Of a DNA stretch of 47,934 nt, positions 1 to 8,074 are shown piece by piece. Position 1 is the first letter of the stretch; each line of letters starts with the position of its first letter. The DNA is from Rhodocyclaceae bacterium (GTDB lineage: Bacteria; Pseudomonadota; Gammaproteobacteria; Burkholderiales; Rhodocyclaceae). The stretch is taken from contig JAGRFQ010000083.1 in NCBI GenBank assembly GCA_020445945.1, positions 1-47,934 on the forward strand, written 5' to 3'. The notes under the pieces were generated by a model. The model saw nothing but the letters and a program-made list of their open reading frames with translations, was not told where the DNA came from and ran no database searches. The translations under genes and the position numbers were made by a program.

Positions 1-4
1 CCGC

Positions 5-20
5 TGGCACGCCCTTTGCA
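5..20 (+). promoter_or_regulatory. sigma54 (-24/-12) promoter of fliK
   Basis: The sequence reads TGGCACG-N4-TTGCA. The GG at 6-7 and the GC at 18-19 are exactly 10 bases apart, which is the required -24/-12 geometry, and both elements fit the RpoN consensus. Transcription would start near base 31, about 27 bases before the fliK start codon. Sigma54 control of middle flagellar genes through a FleQ/FlrC-type activator is known for polar-flagellated proteobacteria; its use here is inferred. Any enhancer site would lie upstream of the window. Confidence 0.85.
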
Positions 21-57
21 TTAAAGGGACTGACACCACCACCCGAGGAAGCCGGCC

Positions 58-1395
58 ATGGCCGAAATGGTGAATCAGACCCAGCCCCACCTGTTCCAGC
101 CCGCCCCCCGCAGCGCCGACAGCGCGCGCAGCCGCGACGCGGCACGCGACAGCAACACCGCCGACAGCTTCAGCGGCACGCTCGAACAGCGCATGGCGCG
201 TAGCGAACGCGGCGACCGCCCCGCACCCACCGCAGCACACTCCAACAAAACCCCGAAAGCCACACCGCACAAGGCTTCTGAGCCTGGCAGCAGCGATGCC
301 GCACGAGCGCCAGAGACGCCCGACAGCGCGGTCAACGCCGCGCCAGTCCATCCCAGCACGGTTGATGCCGACACGGCACCCGAGAGCGGCAAGACCGGCG
401 ACCTCAGCGACGGCCTCGTGACGGTGCGCGACGAGGCTGCCCTCATCCCCATCGCCGAGGACGCCGCAGCGTCCCTCCCCCCGCCCCCCGCGGAAGCCCT
501 TGCCGCCCGGCCGGCAGCCCTTGCCGCCGCACCGGCAAACGCCGCCGCCGTGAGCATCGCAGCACCGTTGATGGCCGCCCAGGACACTGCCGACACCAAC
601 GCCGAAGCCAAGGCTGGCACCGACACCCCGGGGCGCCACCCCGCCATCGCCCTGGCCGACACCGCAGCACCGTCGCCGCGCGCTGCCAGGGTCAAGTCCA
701 GCGCCGACCTCGCCGACACCGCAGCCGACACCGCCAAGCCCGCCCCCGACCAGAAGGGCGACGCCCGCGACACCGCCGTGCGCGCCCGCGGTCAGGACTT
801 TGCCGCGCAGCTCGAAGCGCGCGTCGACCGCGCCGCCCGGCCGCTGGAGTTCGTCACCCCGGCCGGCACCACGCCCCCCGCCGGCAACGCCGCCGCGGCC
901 CTGGGCAGCGCGCTGCCGCTGGCTGGCGCCGAGCGCGCCGTGGCGCCTCAGGGGGCGTTGCCGATGCATGTCGGCACCCCGGCGACCAGCGCCGCGTGGG
1001 CCGATGCGGTGGGCAATCGCGTGCTGTGGCTGGTCGGGCGCGATGAGTCGCGCGCCGAGCTGATCCTCACCCCGCCCAATCTGGGCAAGCTCGAAATCTC
1101 GCTGACCGTCTCGGGCGACACCACCACGGCGCAGTTCATGGCCGCCACCCCGGCCGCGCGCGAGGCGCTCGAAAATGCCATGCCGCGCCTGCGCGAGATG
1201 CTCGAACAAGCCGGCGTGACGCTGACCGACGCCAACGTAAACACCACCGCGCAAGACCAGTCCGGCGCGCAGCGCGACGGCACGGGACACAACGCGCATG
1301 CATCCCGCCACGCCGCCACCGCCACCATGCCACTGCCCGGCCAGAGCGGCGGATGGGTGCAGGGCGGGCGCGGCATGATCGACACCTTTGCCTGA
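58..1395 (+). CDS. fliK: Flagellar hook-length control protein FliK
   Basis: This 445-residue protein is an Ala/Pro/Asp-rich, low-complexity molecule in its first 300 residues, as expected of the extended ruler part of FliK. A conserved C-terminal domain follows at roughly residues 325-405 (ELILTPPNLGKLEISL, then a helix of the REALENAMPRLREMLEQAG type), which in FliK switches the export gate from hook to filament substrates. The start is supported by GAGGAAG about 9 bases upstream and by the sigma54 promoter at 5-20. It opens a fli run continued by fliL, fliM and fliN. The ruler half is too divergent to support the call on its own; the C-terminal domain and the neighbours do. Confidence 0.9.
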   Translation: MAEMVNQTQPHLFQPAPRSADSARSRDAARDSNTADSFSGTLEQRMARSERGDRPAPTAAHSNKTPKATPHKASEPGSSDAARAPETPDSAVNAAPVHPSTVDADTAPESGKTGDLSDGLVTVRDEAALIPIAEDAAASLPPPPAEALAARPAALAAAPANAAAVSIAAPLMAAQDTADTNAEAKAGTDTPGRHPAIALADTAAPSPRAARVKSSADLADTAADTAKPAPDQKGDARDTAVRARGQDFAAQLEARVDRAARPLEFVTPAGTTPPAGNAAAALGSALPLAGAERAVAPQGALPMHVGTPATSAAWADAVGNRVLWLVGRDESRAELILTPPNLGKLEISLTVSGDTTTAQFMAATPAAREALENAMPRLREMLEQAGVTLTDANVNTTAQDQSGAQRDGTGHNAHASRHAATATMPLPGQSGGWVQGGRGMIDTFA

Positions 1396-1512
1396 GTGGC
1401 AGCCGAGCGACCGAATAACGGGCATCCATCGCCGCTGTTCGGCGCATTCGGCAAGGTCACCGGCTTTGATAATGGGCACAGCGCCAAGGCTTGATCGCCC
1501 CGGCCGCCCCGC

Positions 1513-1539
1513 TAAAGGACGCACCCGTGCTGACGTTAA
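1513..1539 (+). promoter_or_regulatory. Candidate sigma28 (FliA) promoter before fliL
   Basis: TAAAGGAC, 11 bases, then GACGTTAA. Against the enterobacterial FliA consensus (TAAAGTTT-N11-GCCGATAA) the spacing is exact, with 5/8 and 6/8 matches. It sits in the 229-base gap between fliK and fliL, about 80 bases before the fliL start. This would let fliLMN be boosted late in assembly; a match of this quality can arise by chance. I see nothing else in this gap. Confidence 0.4.
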
Positions 1540-1624
1540 TGCCATCGACACGGTTCGCCGCCGCGCTGCCAGCCCGGCCACGCGGTCGCTTCCGGGTTGA
1601 ACCGTAGCAACTGGAGATTCAGGC

Positions 1625-2188
1625 ATGTCCAAACCCGCCGCCAAGCCCGACGCAGAAGGCGAAGAGAAGCCCAAGAAGGGCAAGAAGCTGCTCATCATCA
1701 TCCTCGTGGTGGTGCTCTTGCTGGTGATCGCCGGCGGCGCCGCAGCCTTTCTGCTGCTCAAGAACAAGCACGCCGATGAGGACGAAGGCGGCAGCCACGC
1801 GGCCGAAGCGCCGGCCAAGATCAAGGTCGACCTCTCCCAGCCGCCCACCTTTGTCAATCTGGAGCCCTTCACCGTCAATCTCGCCCCGGCCGAGGGCGAC
1901 CACTATCTGCAGGTGATGCTGGTGCTCAAGGTGGTCGACCAGCAGGTGGCCGACCAGATGGCGGCCTACATGCCGGAGATCCGCCACGAGATCAATCTGG
2001 TCCTGTCGAGCCGGCTGCCGTCCGAAGTCGCCACCGTGCCGGGGCGCGAGAACCTGGCCGACGAGATCATGGAGCGCACCAACTACGTGCTGGGCTTCGA
2101 GAAGCCCCGCGACGACCGCCGCCGTCACGACGCGGGCCCGTGGGGGCCGGTGCTGTCGGTGCTGTTCAACTCTTTCATCGTGCAGTAA
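1625..2188 (+). CDS. fliL: Flagellar basal body-associated protein FliL
   Basis: FliL is a single-pass inner-membrane protein that surrounds the stator and supports torque and stator recruitment. The 187-residue product has a Lys-rich cytoplasmic start, one strong membrane segment at about residues 19-45 (LLIIILVVVLLLVIAGG...), an Ala/acidic linker and a periplasmic stomatin-like domain from about residue 65 (FVNLEPFTVNLAP; YLQVMLVLKVVD). It ends in the family-typical FNSFIVQ. Between VLGFEK and that end lies an Arg/Asp-rich stretch (PRDDRRRHD) that is a variable spacer in the family. AACTGGAGATTCAGGC just upstream supplies a ribosome binding site. It precedes fliM by 20 bases. Confidence 0.95.
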   Translation: MSKPAAKPDAEGEEKPKKGKKLLIIILVVVLLLVIAGGAAAFLLLKNKHADEDEGGSHAAEAPAKIKVDLSQPPTFVNLEPFTVNLAPAEGDHYLQVMLVLKVVDQQVADQMAAYMPEIRHEINLVLSSRLPSEVATVPGRENLADEIMERTNYVLGFEKPRDDRRRHDAGPWGPVLSVLFNSFIVQ

Positions 2189-2208
2189 GCGCGCAGGACG
2201 CCGCCACC

Positions 2209-3219
2209 ATGTCAACGGATTTTCTCTCTCAGGACGAAGTCGACGCGCTGCTGCGCGGCGTCAGCGGCGAGGCGGAGGAAACCGAAGCCGAGGACGAAAA
2301 CGACGGTGGCGTCCGCGCCTACAACCTAGGCACGCAGGAGCGCATCGTGCGTGGGCGCATGCCCACCATGGAGCTCATCAACGAGCGCTTCGCACGCTAT
2401 CTGCGCATCGGCCTGTTCAACTTCATGCACCGCAACGCCGAGATCTCGGTAGGCACGATCAAGGTCCAGAAGTACAGCGAATTCGTGCGCAACCTGGTGG
2501 TGCCGACCAACCTCAACCTGGTCACCGCCAAGCCGCTGCGCGGCACCGGGCTGATCGTGTTCGACCCGAATCTGGTGTTCCTGGTGGTGGACAACATGTT
2601 CGGCGGCGACGGGCGCTTTCACACCCGCGTCGAGGGGCGCGACTTCACCGCCACCGAACAGCGCATCATCATGGGCATGCTCGACACCCTGTTCGCGGAA
2701 TACGAGCGTGCCTGGGCGCCGGTGTATCCGCTCAAGCTCGAATACCTGCGCTCGGAGATGAACTCACAGTTCGCCAACATCGCCACGCCCTCCGAGATCG
2801 TGGTGTCGACAGTGTTCTCGCTGGAGCTGGGCGGCGCGCAGGCCGACATGCACGTGTGCTTTCCGTACTCCATGCTCGAGCCGATCCGCGAGACGCTCTA
2901 CTCGACCATGCAGAGCGACCACATCACGCAGGACAAGCGCTGGATCGGCACCCTCACGCGCCAGCTCAAGACCGCCGAGATCGAGCTTCACTGCACCCTC
3001 GGCCGCAGCACCGTCACCCTGCGTGACATCGTCAACATGCGGGTGGGCGACGTGATCCCGCTGAATGTCCCCGAACTGCTCAAGGCCGAAGTCGATGGCG
3101 TGCCCGTGTTCGAAGGGCACTGCGGCGTCCATGCCGGCCAGTACGCGATCCGCGTCGAGCGCATGATCCCCGCTGACGACGGCAACGAAAACCAGTCAAC
3201 CGGAGCGAAAAATGGCTGA
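2209..3219 (+). CDS. fliM: Flagellar motor switch protein FliM
   Basis: FliM is the C-ring component that binds CheY-P and, with FliG and FliN, sets rotation direction. The start at 2209 is chosen because it gives the conserved N-terminal CheY-P binding helix (MSTDFLSQDEVDALLRGV). An in-frame ATG at 2140 lies inside fliL and would add 23 non-conserved residues. An acidic linker follows, then the CheC-like middle domain (about residues 45-235, with MFGGDGRFHTRVEGRDFT) and a C-terminal SpoA domain (about 250-320). Length is 336 residues, normal for the family. Its last 8 bases overlap the fliN start, indicating translational coupling. Confidence 0.96.
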   Translation: MSTDFLSQDEVDALLRGVSGEAEETEAEDENDGGVRAYNLGTQERIVRGRMPTMELINERFARYLRIGLFNFMHRNAEISVGTIKVQKYSEFVRNLVVPTNLNLVTAKPLRGTGLIVFDPNLVFLVVDNMFGGDGRFHTRVEGRDFTATEQRIIMGMLDTLFAEYERAWAPVYPLKLEYLRSEMNSQFANIATPSEIVVSTVFSLELGGAQADMHVCFPYSMLEPIRETLYSTMQSDHITQDKRWIGTLTRQLKTAEIELHCTLGRSTVTLRDIVNMRVGDVIPLNVPELLKAEVDGVPVFEGHCGVHAGQYAIRVERMIPADDGNENQSTGAKNG

Positions 3220-3784
3220 CACCGATACCGAAACCGACGCCGCCGCCGACCCGGCCGCGGACGCTGACAACCAGATCTCCGACGACGATTGGGCCGCCGC
3301 GATGGAAGAACAAACCGCGGCCGAAGCCGCCCAGGAGGCAACCGCCGACGACGACACCAGCGACGACGACTGGGCGGCCGCAATGCAGGAACAGGCCGAA
3401 GCGGACAAGGTGGCGGCTGACCTGGCCGCCGCGGCCGGCGACGGCGACTCGCCCTACCAGGCCAAGCCCGCCAGCCAGCTGTTCCCCGACTTCGGCGCCG
3501 AAGGCGGCGGCGCCGGCGGCAGCGCCGAGCTGGACATGATTCTCGACATCCCGGTGCAGATCACGGTCGAACTCGGGCGCACCAAGCTGTCGATCCGCAA
3601 CCTGCTGCAACTGGCCCACGGCTCGGTCGTCGAGCTCGACGGGCTGGCCGGCGAACCGATGGACGTGCTCGTCAATGGCACCCTCATCGCGCAGGGCGAG
3701 GTCGTGGTCGTGAATGAAAAGTTCGGCATCCGCCTGACCGACATCATCACGCCCTCCGAGCGGATGCGAAAGCTGCGTCACTGA
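3212..3784 (+). CDS. fliN: Flagellar motor switch protein FliN, with duplicated N-terminal motif
   Basis: FliN forms the base of the C-ring and binds the export ATPase complex. The SpoA domain occupies about residues 105-185 and matches the family closely (LDMILDIPVQITVELGRTKL; IITPSERMRKLRH at the end). At 190 residues it is longer than the roughly 137 of E. coli FliN because the Asp/Ala-rich N-terminal region is expanded. It contains the motif SDDDWAAAM-x-EQ twice, at residues 23-34 and 50-61, where E. coli FliN has one comparable DDLWAEALSEQ. The start overlaps the fliM end by 8 bases. It is the last flagellar gene before the inserted segment. Confidence 0.95.
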   Translation: MADTDTETDAAADPAADADNQISDDDWAAAMEEQTAAEAAQEATADDDTSDDDWAAAMQEQAEADKVAADLAAAAGDGDSPYQAKPASQLFPDFGAEGGGAGGSAELDMILDIPVQITVELGRTKLSIRNLLQLAHGSVVELDGLAGEPMDVLVNGTLIAQGEVVVVNEKFGIRLTDIITPSERMRKLRH

Positions 3785-3976
3785 CGCCCCGCCAGCACCC
3801 CACGGGCCGCAGCATCGCGCTGCGGCCCGCGTCGTTGACGGCGCACGCAACGTCGAAAGCTTCATGCCGCTGTCACCCGGCGGTTACATGCGCGCCCTAC
3901 TGTTGGCGGCGGTCGGTAGCCTCCCGGCCACCCGCAGCTCACGACATCAACCTAGCCATCAACAGGACGCACAGCC

Positions 3977-5371
3977 ATGGTCAAACCGCTCGCACTCGCC
4001 ATTTTCACCGCCTTCGCCAGCGCGCAGGCGCTCGCCGCCGCCACCCACTTCGACGACTTCACACCGCTGTCGTCATCCTTCGGCACGCCGATCCCGGTCG
4101 CCGATGCGCAGGAAGCCACCCCCTTCATCCTCGCCAACCCCGCCTGGACGCAGGAGACCATCGCCGACCGCAGCACCCAGCTCGGCCTCGGTCACAGCAA
4201 CTCCGGCCTGTGGGACATGATCGACACCAACCACACCGGCGTCGATGCCGGCCGCTACCTGTTCATGCCCTTCGAGCCGAGCAATGCCGGCGGCGTACCC
4301 AACACCGCCTCGGGCGCCCAGCGCATCGACCTGTGGGAAACCGACTACAACAAACGCACCATCACCCTCGTGCCGGTCGGCACCCAGAACTGGCAGCGCG
4401 GCGACGCCTCGCGGTGGACGCCGTGGGGCGGCTGGCTGACTGGCGAGGAGAACTTCTCCGCCGGCAATGCCAGCTCCGGCCGCCTGTTCGAAGTCACCAA
4501 CCCGGTCTCGGCCACCAAAGACAACGGCAACCTCGTCCAGCGCAACAGTGTGGTACCGCTGATCTCGCACGAAGGCATCGTCTTCGACAACAGCAAGAAC
4601 CTGTACTTCGTCGATGAAAACAGCAGCGGCTCGATCTACAAGTTCGTCTCTGCCAACCCCAACGCCGGCAACGGCGACGACTACTTCGCGGCCGGCCAGA
4701 CCTTTGTTGCCAAAGTGAACAGCGGTCAGACCGGCGCCTACGCGTGGGAAGCCATCACCGACATCAATGGCGGCAACGTGGCCGCCACGGCGCGTCTGGC
4801 CAGCGGCGAAATCGACGGTCGCGCCTCGGCCGACAACGCCGGCGGCACCGCCTACAGCCGACCCGAAGACATGGAGATCGTGACCCTGCCCAACGGCGAC
4901 GAACTGATGCTGTTCACCGCCACCGGCACCCACGAGGTGTACTCCATGAACCTGACGACCCGCGAAACCAAACTGTTCGCCAGCCGCAACACCGTCGACG
5001 CCGCCACCGGTCTGGCGGTCGGCAACGTGCTCGCCAGCCCCGACAACATGGCCATCGACGCCGCCGGCAACTTCTACATCATCGAAGACCAGAGCAACGG
5101 CGCGGCCGACATCTGGATGGCCACCGACGCCGACAAGGACGGCGTGGCCGAGCGCCTCTCGCGCTGGGCCACGCTGGGCACCACCGGCGCCGAGCCGACC
5201 GGGCTGTACTTCGACGCTTTCAACCCCAACGTGGCCTACGTGAACATCCAGCACCCGAGCAGCGGCATTGATCGCACGATCATGATCACCGCCGTGCCGG
5301 AGCCGGAAACCTACGCCATGATGCTGGCCGGTCTCGGCCTGGTCGGCGCCATCGCCCGTCGTCGCGCCTGA
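3977..5371 (+). CDS. PEP-CTERM sorted PhoX/DUF839-like secreted protein
   Basis: The 464-residue product begins with a signal peptide (about residues 1-21, ending ALAA) and ends with a PEP-CTERM sorting signal: VPEPETYAMMLAGLGLVG followed by AIARRRA. The body resembles the PhoX-type alkaline phosphatase/DUF839 beta-propeller family (GGWLTGEEN near residue 155, SRPEDMEIV near 295, SPDNMAIDAAGNFYIIEDQSNG near 355). PEP-CTERM proteins are known to be cleaved by exosortase after export and to go with extracellular polysaccharide. Phosphatase activity is not established by what I can see. No exosortase gene is in the window. The gene is flanked by fliN and a strong terminator, so it is probably a stand-alone unit inside the split flagellar cluster. 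Confidence 0.8.
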   Translation: MVKPLALAIFTAFASAQALAAATHFDDFTPLSSSFGTPIPVADAQEATPFILANPAWTQETIADRSTQLGLGHSNSGLWDMIDTNHTGVDAGRYLFMPFEPSNAGGVPNTASGAQRIDLWETDYNKRTITLVPVGTQNWQRGDASRWTPWGGWLTGEENFSAGNASSGRLFEVTNPVSATKDNGNLVQRNSVVPLISHEGIVFDNSKNLYFVDENSSGSIYKFVSANPNAGNGDDYFAAGQTFVAKVNSGQTGAYAWEAITDINGGNVAATARLASGEIDGRASADNAGGTAYSRPEDMEIVTLPNGDELMLFTATGTHEVYSMNLTTRETKLFASRNTVDAATGLAVGNVLASPDNMAIDAAGNFYIIEDQSNGAADIWMATDADKDGVAERLSRWATLGTTGAEPTGLYFDAFNPNVAYVNIQHPSSGIDRTIMITAVPEPETYAMMLAGLGLVGAIARRRA

Positions 5372-5385
5372 TCGGCGGCTGTACA

Positions 5386-5441
5386 CGCGTCCCGCCGGGG
5401 GCGCACCGACGCGTCGCCCCCCGTGCGGCGCGTTTTCTTTT
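5386..5441 (+). terminator. Rho-independent terminator after the PEP-CTERM gene
   Basis: A long GC-rich hairpin spans about 5386-5432. The inner stem pairs GGGGGCG with CGCCCCC, extended outward by CGCG/CCGC against GCGG/GCG. It is followed by TTTTCTTTT at 5433-5441. Confidence 0.8.
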
Positions 5442-5529
5442 GCGCCATAGCGACGGTTTTGGACCTTGATCAAACCGCGGCTCGGGGCGCTTTGCTATCG
5501 TCCGTCCATCCTCGCTCTGGACCTGACCC

Positions 5530-5772
5530 GTGAACCCGATTGGCGACTTCTACCGCAGCGATCTGCGCACCGGCCTCAAGATTGTTTTCACCTGCCTTGT
5601 GATCGGCATTCTCAGCGCCGCGCCGCTGTGGCTGGTGGCCACTTTCGGCCCAGAGGGCACGACGCCGACCGCTCTTGCGCTGGTGGCCATGTTCGGCACC
5701 ATCTTCGCCGGTCTGGGCGCCGTCATCGGCACCGTCTGGCTGATCATCGAGCTGATCTTCATCCGGAAGTAG
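5530..5772 (+). CDS. Small two-helix membrane protein, unknown function
   Basis: An 80-residue reading frame with a GTG start. It has two hydrophobic segments, about residues 17-40 (LKIVFTCLVIGILSAAPLWL) and 48-76 (ALALVAMFGTIFAGLGAVIGT onward), and a short basic end (IRK). I do not recognise a family. It lies between the terminator of the PEP-CTERM gene and the fetA-like gene, 30 bases before the latter, on the same strand. It could be transcribed with the transporter, but nothing links it functionally. Coding status rests on its length, its membrane pattern and its fit between neighbours. Confidence 0.5.
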   Translation: MNPIGDFYRSDLRTGLKIVFTCLVIGILSAAPLWLVATFGPEGTTPTALALVAMFGTIFAGLGAVIGTVWLIIELIFIRK

Positions 5773-5802
5773 CCGCCACTGCCGCCGCGGGGCGCGCGTA
5801 TC

Positions 5803-6462
5803 ATGACGACATTTCCGTCAACCGCTGCCCACCCCGTGGACCCGACGCCGCCTCCCTGCCCCGACACCGCCGCACTGGTCGTCACCGATCTCGCCGTCGG
5901 GCCGCTGTCGGGCGTGTCGATGCACGTTCCGGCGGGCCGGATCCTCGCCCTGTCGGGCCCGTCGGGCTCGGGCAAAAGCCGCTTGCTGCGCGCGCTGGCC
6001 GATCTCGACCCGCATCGCGGCGCGGTGACGCTGGGCACCATGCAGCAACGCGCCGTGCCCGCCCACGCATGGCGTCAGGCGGTGATGATGGTGCCCGCCG
6101 ACAGTCAGTGGTGGGGCGACACGGTAGGCGCGCATTTCCCCGCCGGCACGCCGTGCGGACTCGTCGAGCTGGGCCTGGACGCAGCGGTGATGGGCTGGCA
6201 GGTCAGCCGCCTGTCGTCGGGCGAGAAGCAGCGCCTGGCGGTGCTGCGCGCCGTCGCCCACACACCGCGTGCGCTGCTGCTCGACGAGCCGACCGCCAAT
6301 CTGGACGTCGACACCACACGGCGGGTCGAAGCCTGGCTGAGCGCACAGGCACGCCAGCATGGCTGGCCCGTGGTGTGGGTCGCGCACGACCCGGCGCAGA
6401 TCGAGCGCGTCGCCGACCAGCATCTGCGCATTGCCGGCAGCGCGCTGAGCCCCGCAGCATGA
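5803..6462 (+). CDS. fetA: FetA-like (YbbL) ABC transporter ATPase
   Basis: ATP-binding subunit of a small ABC transporter. The 219-residue protein has Walker A GPSGSGKS (52-59), the signature LSSGEKQRL (from 137) and Walker B LLLDEPTANLD (from 158). Overall length and the directly coupled fetB-like permease identify the E. coli FetAB (YbbLM) type, which is reported to promote iron export and resistance to peroxide. Iron as substrate is inferred from that family only. The stop overlaps the permease start by 4 bases (ATGA), so the two are translationally coupled. An extended Pro/Thr-rich N-terminus of about 20 residues is not typical of the domain. Confidence 0.8.
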   Translation: MTTFPSTAAHPVDPTPPPCPDTAALVVTDLAVGPLSGVSMHVPAGRILALSGPSGSGKSRLLRALADLDPHRGAVTLGTMQQRAVPAHAWRQAVMMVPADSQWWGDTVGAHFPAGTPCGLVELGLDAAVMGWQVSRLSSGEKQRLAVLRAVAHTPRALLLDEPTANLDVDTTRRVEAWLSAQARQHGWPVVWVAHDPAQIERVADQHLRIAGSALSPAA

Positions 6463-7253
6463 ACGTCATCGACCTGAGCGGCGGACAACTCGCGCTGGCC
6501 GCACTGCTGGTGGTCGCGCTCGCCGGCAGCACCCAGCTGGCACGGCTCGACATTGGCGCCACGATGCTGATTGCCGCGCTGCGCACGGTGGTCCAGCTGA
6601 GCTTGATCGGGCTGGTCCTCGAAGCGCTGTTCGCGGTTGCCGCGCTGCCATGGATCGCGCTGATGGCGCTGGTGATGCTGCTGATGGCGGGGCGCGAAGT
6701 CACCGCGCGGCAGAAACACCGGCTGCGCGGCGGCTGGGCCTTCGGCATCGGCACGCTGTCGATGTTCATCTCCGCCTTCAGCGTGACCGTGCTGACGCTC
6801 ATCGTCGTCATCGGCCCCACCCCCTGGTACGCACCGCAGTACGCCATTCCGCTGCTTGGGATGATGCTCGGCAACACCATGACCGGCGTCGCCCTCGGGC
6901 TGGACCGGTTGACCGACGCGGTGTGGCGCCAGCGCGCCGTGATCGAAAACCGGCTGATGCTCGGCCACCGCTGGCAGGACGCCATCGGCGACGCCCGCCG
7001 CGACGCCATGCGCAGCGGCATGATCCCGATCATCAACGGCATGGCCGCGGCCGGCATCGTCAGCCTGCCGGGCATGATGACCGGTCAGATCCTGGCCGGC
7101 GCCGCGCCCACGCTGGCGGTGAAGTACCAGATCCTGATCATGTTCACGATTACCGCCGGCACCGGCTTCGGCACCCTCGCCGCGGTGATGGCCGCCAGCC
7201 GGCGCCTGTTCGACGAGCGCGAGCGCCTGCGCATCGACCGCCTCGGCCGCTGA
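6459..7253 (+). CDS. fetB: FetB-like (YbbM) ABC transporter permease
   Basis: A 264-residue membrane protein with about seven hydrophobic segments that matches the UPF0014/FetB family. Family hallmarks include the RTVVQLSLIG block, the central LLGMMLGNTMTGVALGLDRL motif, and the late GMIPIINGMAAAGIVSLPGMMTGQILAG segment. The start at 6459 is set by the ATGA overlap with fetA; the same frame is open further upstream, but that stretch lies antiphase to fetA and is not coding. With FetA it would form a dimeric exporter in the inner membrane. Substrate (iron, by family) is not shown by the sequence. Confidence 0.85.
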   Translation: MNVIDLSGGQLALAALLVVALAGSTQLARLDIGATMLIAALRTVVQLSLIGLVLEALFAVAALPWIALMALVMLLMAGREVTARQKHRLRGGWAFGIGTLSMFISAFSVTVLTLIVVIGPTPWYAPQYAIPLLGMMLGNTMTGVALGLDRLTDAVWRQRAVIENRLMLGHRWQDAIGDARRDAMRSGMIPIINGMAAAGIVSLPGMMTGQILAGAAPTLAVKYQILIMFTITAGTGFGTLAAVMAASRRLFDERERLRIDRLGR

Positions 7254-7431
7254 CGCACCCGCTCCGGCGAAGCCATCCGGCGCACACGGCAAAGACGTAG
7301 AATGGGCAGCCAAACCGTGATCGGCCCGCGCCAGCAGGCACGGTCGCATCACGCCAGCCGGGGCACATGCCCGACATGCAGCGCGGCAATGCCGCGTCCC
7401 GGCACGCACAACCTCTCCAATGGAGACCTCT

Positions 7432-7986
7432 GTGAACGATGAACACTTCATCGCCCCGGTCAGGCGCTGGGTCGAAGAGCTCGTCATAGGGCTCAACCTG
7501 TGCCCCTTTGCCAAACGCGAGCTGGTCAAGCAACGCGTTCGCTTCGCGCTGTCGCCGGCCACGACCGAGGCGGCGCTGCTCGACGATCTGGCACACGAGA
7601 TTGAACGCCTCGACGCCACGCCGGCGATTGAAACCACGCTCCTGATCCACCCCGGCGTGCTGACCGACTTCTTCGAATACACGCAGTTTCTGCAGCGCGC
7701 CGACCGCCTGCTCGGTCAGTTGAAGCGCCGTGGCGTGTACCAGATCGCCAGTTTTCACCCCGACTATGAATTCGCCGACGCTGGCGCCGACGATGTCGGA
7801 AACTACACCAATCGCTCGCCCTACCCGCTGCTGCACCTGCTGCGCGAGGAGAGCCTTGAGCGCGCCATCGACAATCACCCCGACACCGACCTGATTCCAG
7901 CACGCAACATCGCCCTGCTCGAAGCCTTCGGCGTCGCGCACATGCGCGCGTTGCTGCGGGCCTGCTTCGCGGCCAGAACCGACTAG
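7432..7986 (+). CDS. DUF1415 family protein
   Basis: The protein of about 184 residues belongs to the uncharacterised DUF1415 family. Conserved features are the N-terminal WVEELVIGLNLCPFAKRE block with its LCPFA Cys, and the central YQIASFHPDYEFADAGADD, followed by NYTNRSPYPLLHLLREES. I prefer the GTG at 7432 because GGAG at 7422-7425 lies 6 bases ahead of it; an ATG at 7420 would add four residues but has no ribosome binding site. Function is unknown. The gene ends just before the hairpin at 8013-8034, shared with the convergent phasin gene. Confidence 0.8.
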   Translation: MNDEHFIAPVRRWVEELVIGLNLCPFAKRELVKQRVRFALSPATTEAALLDDLAHEIERLDATPAIETTLLIHPGVLTDFFEYTQFLQRADRLLGQLKRRGVYQIASFHPDYEFADAGADDVGNYTNRSPYPLLHLLREESLERAIDNHPDTDLIPARNIALLEAFGVAHMRALLRACFAARTD

Positions 7987-8006
7987 GGCCTGACGGTGGT
8001 GTGAAC

Positions 8007-8034
8007 AAAAAACCGCCCGGTCGAAACCGGGCGG
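8007..8034 (-). terminator. Terminator of the phasin gene
   Basis: A perfect 9-bp stem (CCGCCCGGT at 8013-8021 with ACCGGGCGG at 8026-8034) with a CGAA loop. Read on the minus strand it is followed by six T residues (8012-8007), so it is a canonical terminator for the phasin message. The plus-strand side lacks a T run and would terminate DUF1415 only weakly. Confidence 0.88.
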
Positions 8035-8074
8035 CTCTTCGTGCATCGGCACGATCGTCAAACGATCATGCGTG

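Noticed and set aside
4073-5473. A 466-codon minus-strand frame
   Set aside because: Antisense to the PEP-CTERM gene, which has a clear signal peptide and sorting tail on the plus strand.
5464-5480. TTGATCAAA before the small membrane protein gene, looking like an FNR box
   Set aside because: The two half-sites abut with no 4-base spacer, so it is not an FNR/Dnr site.
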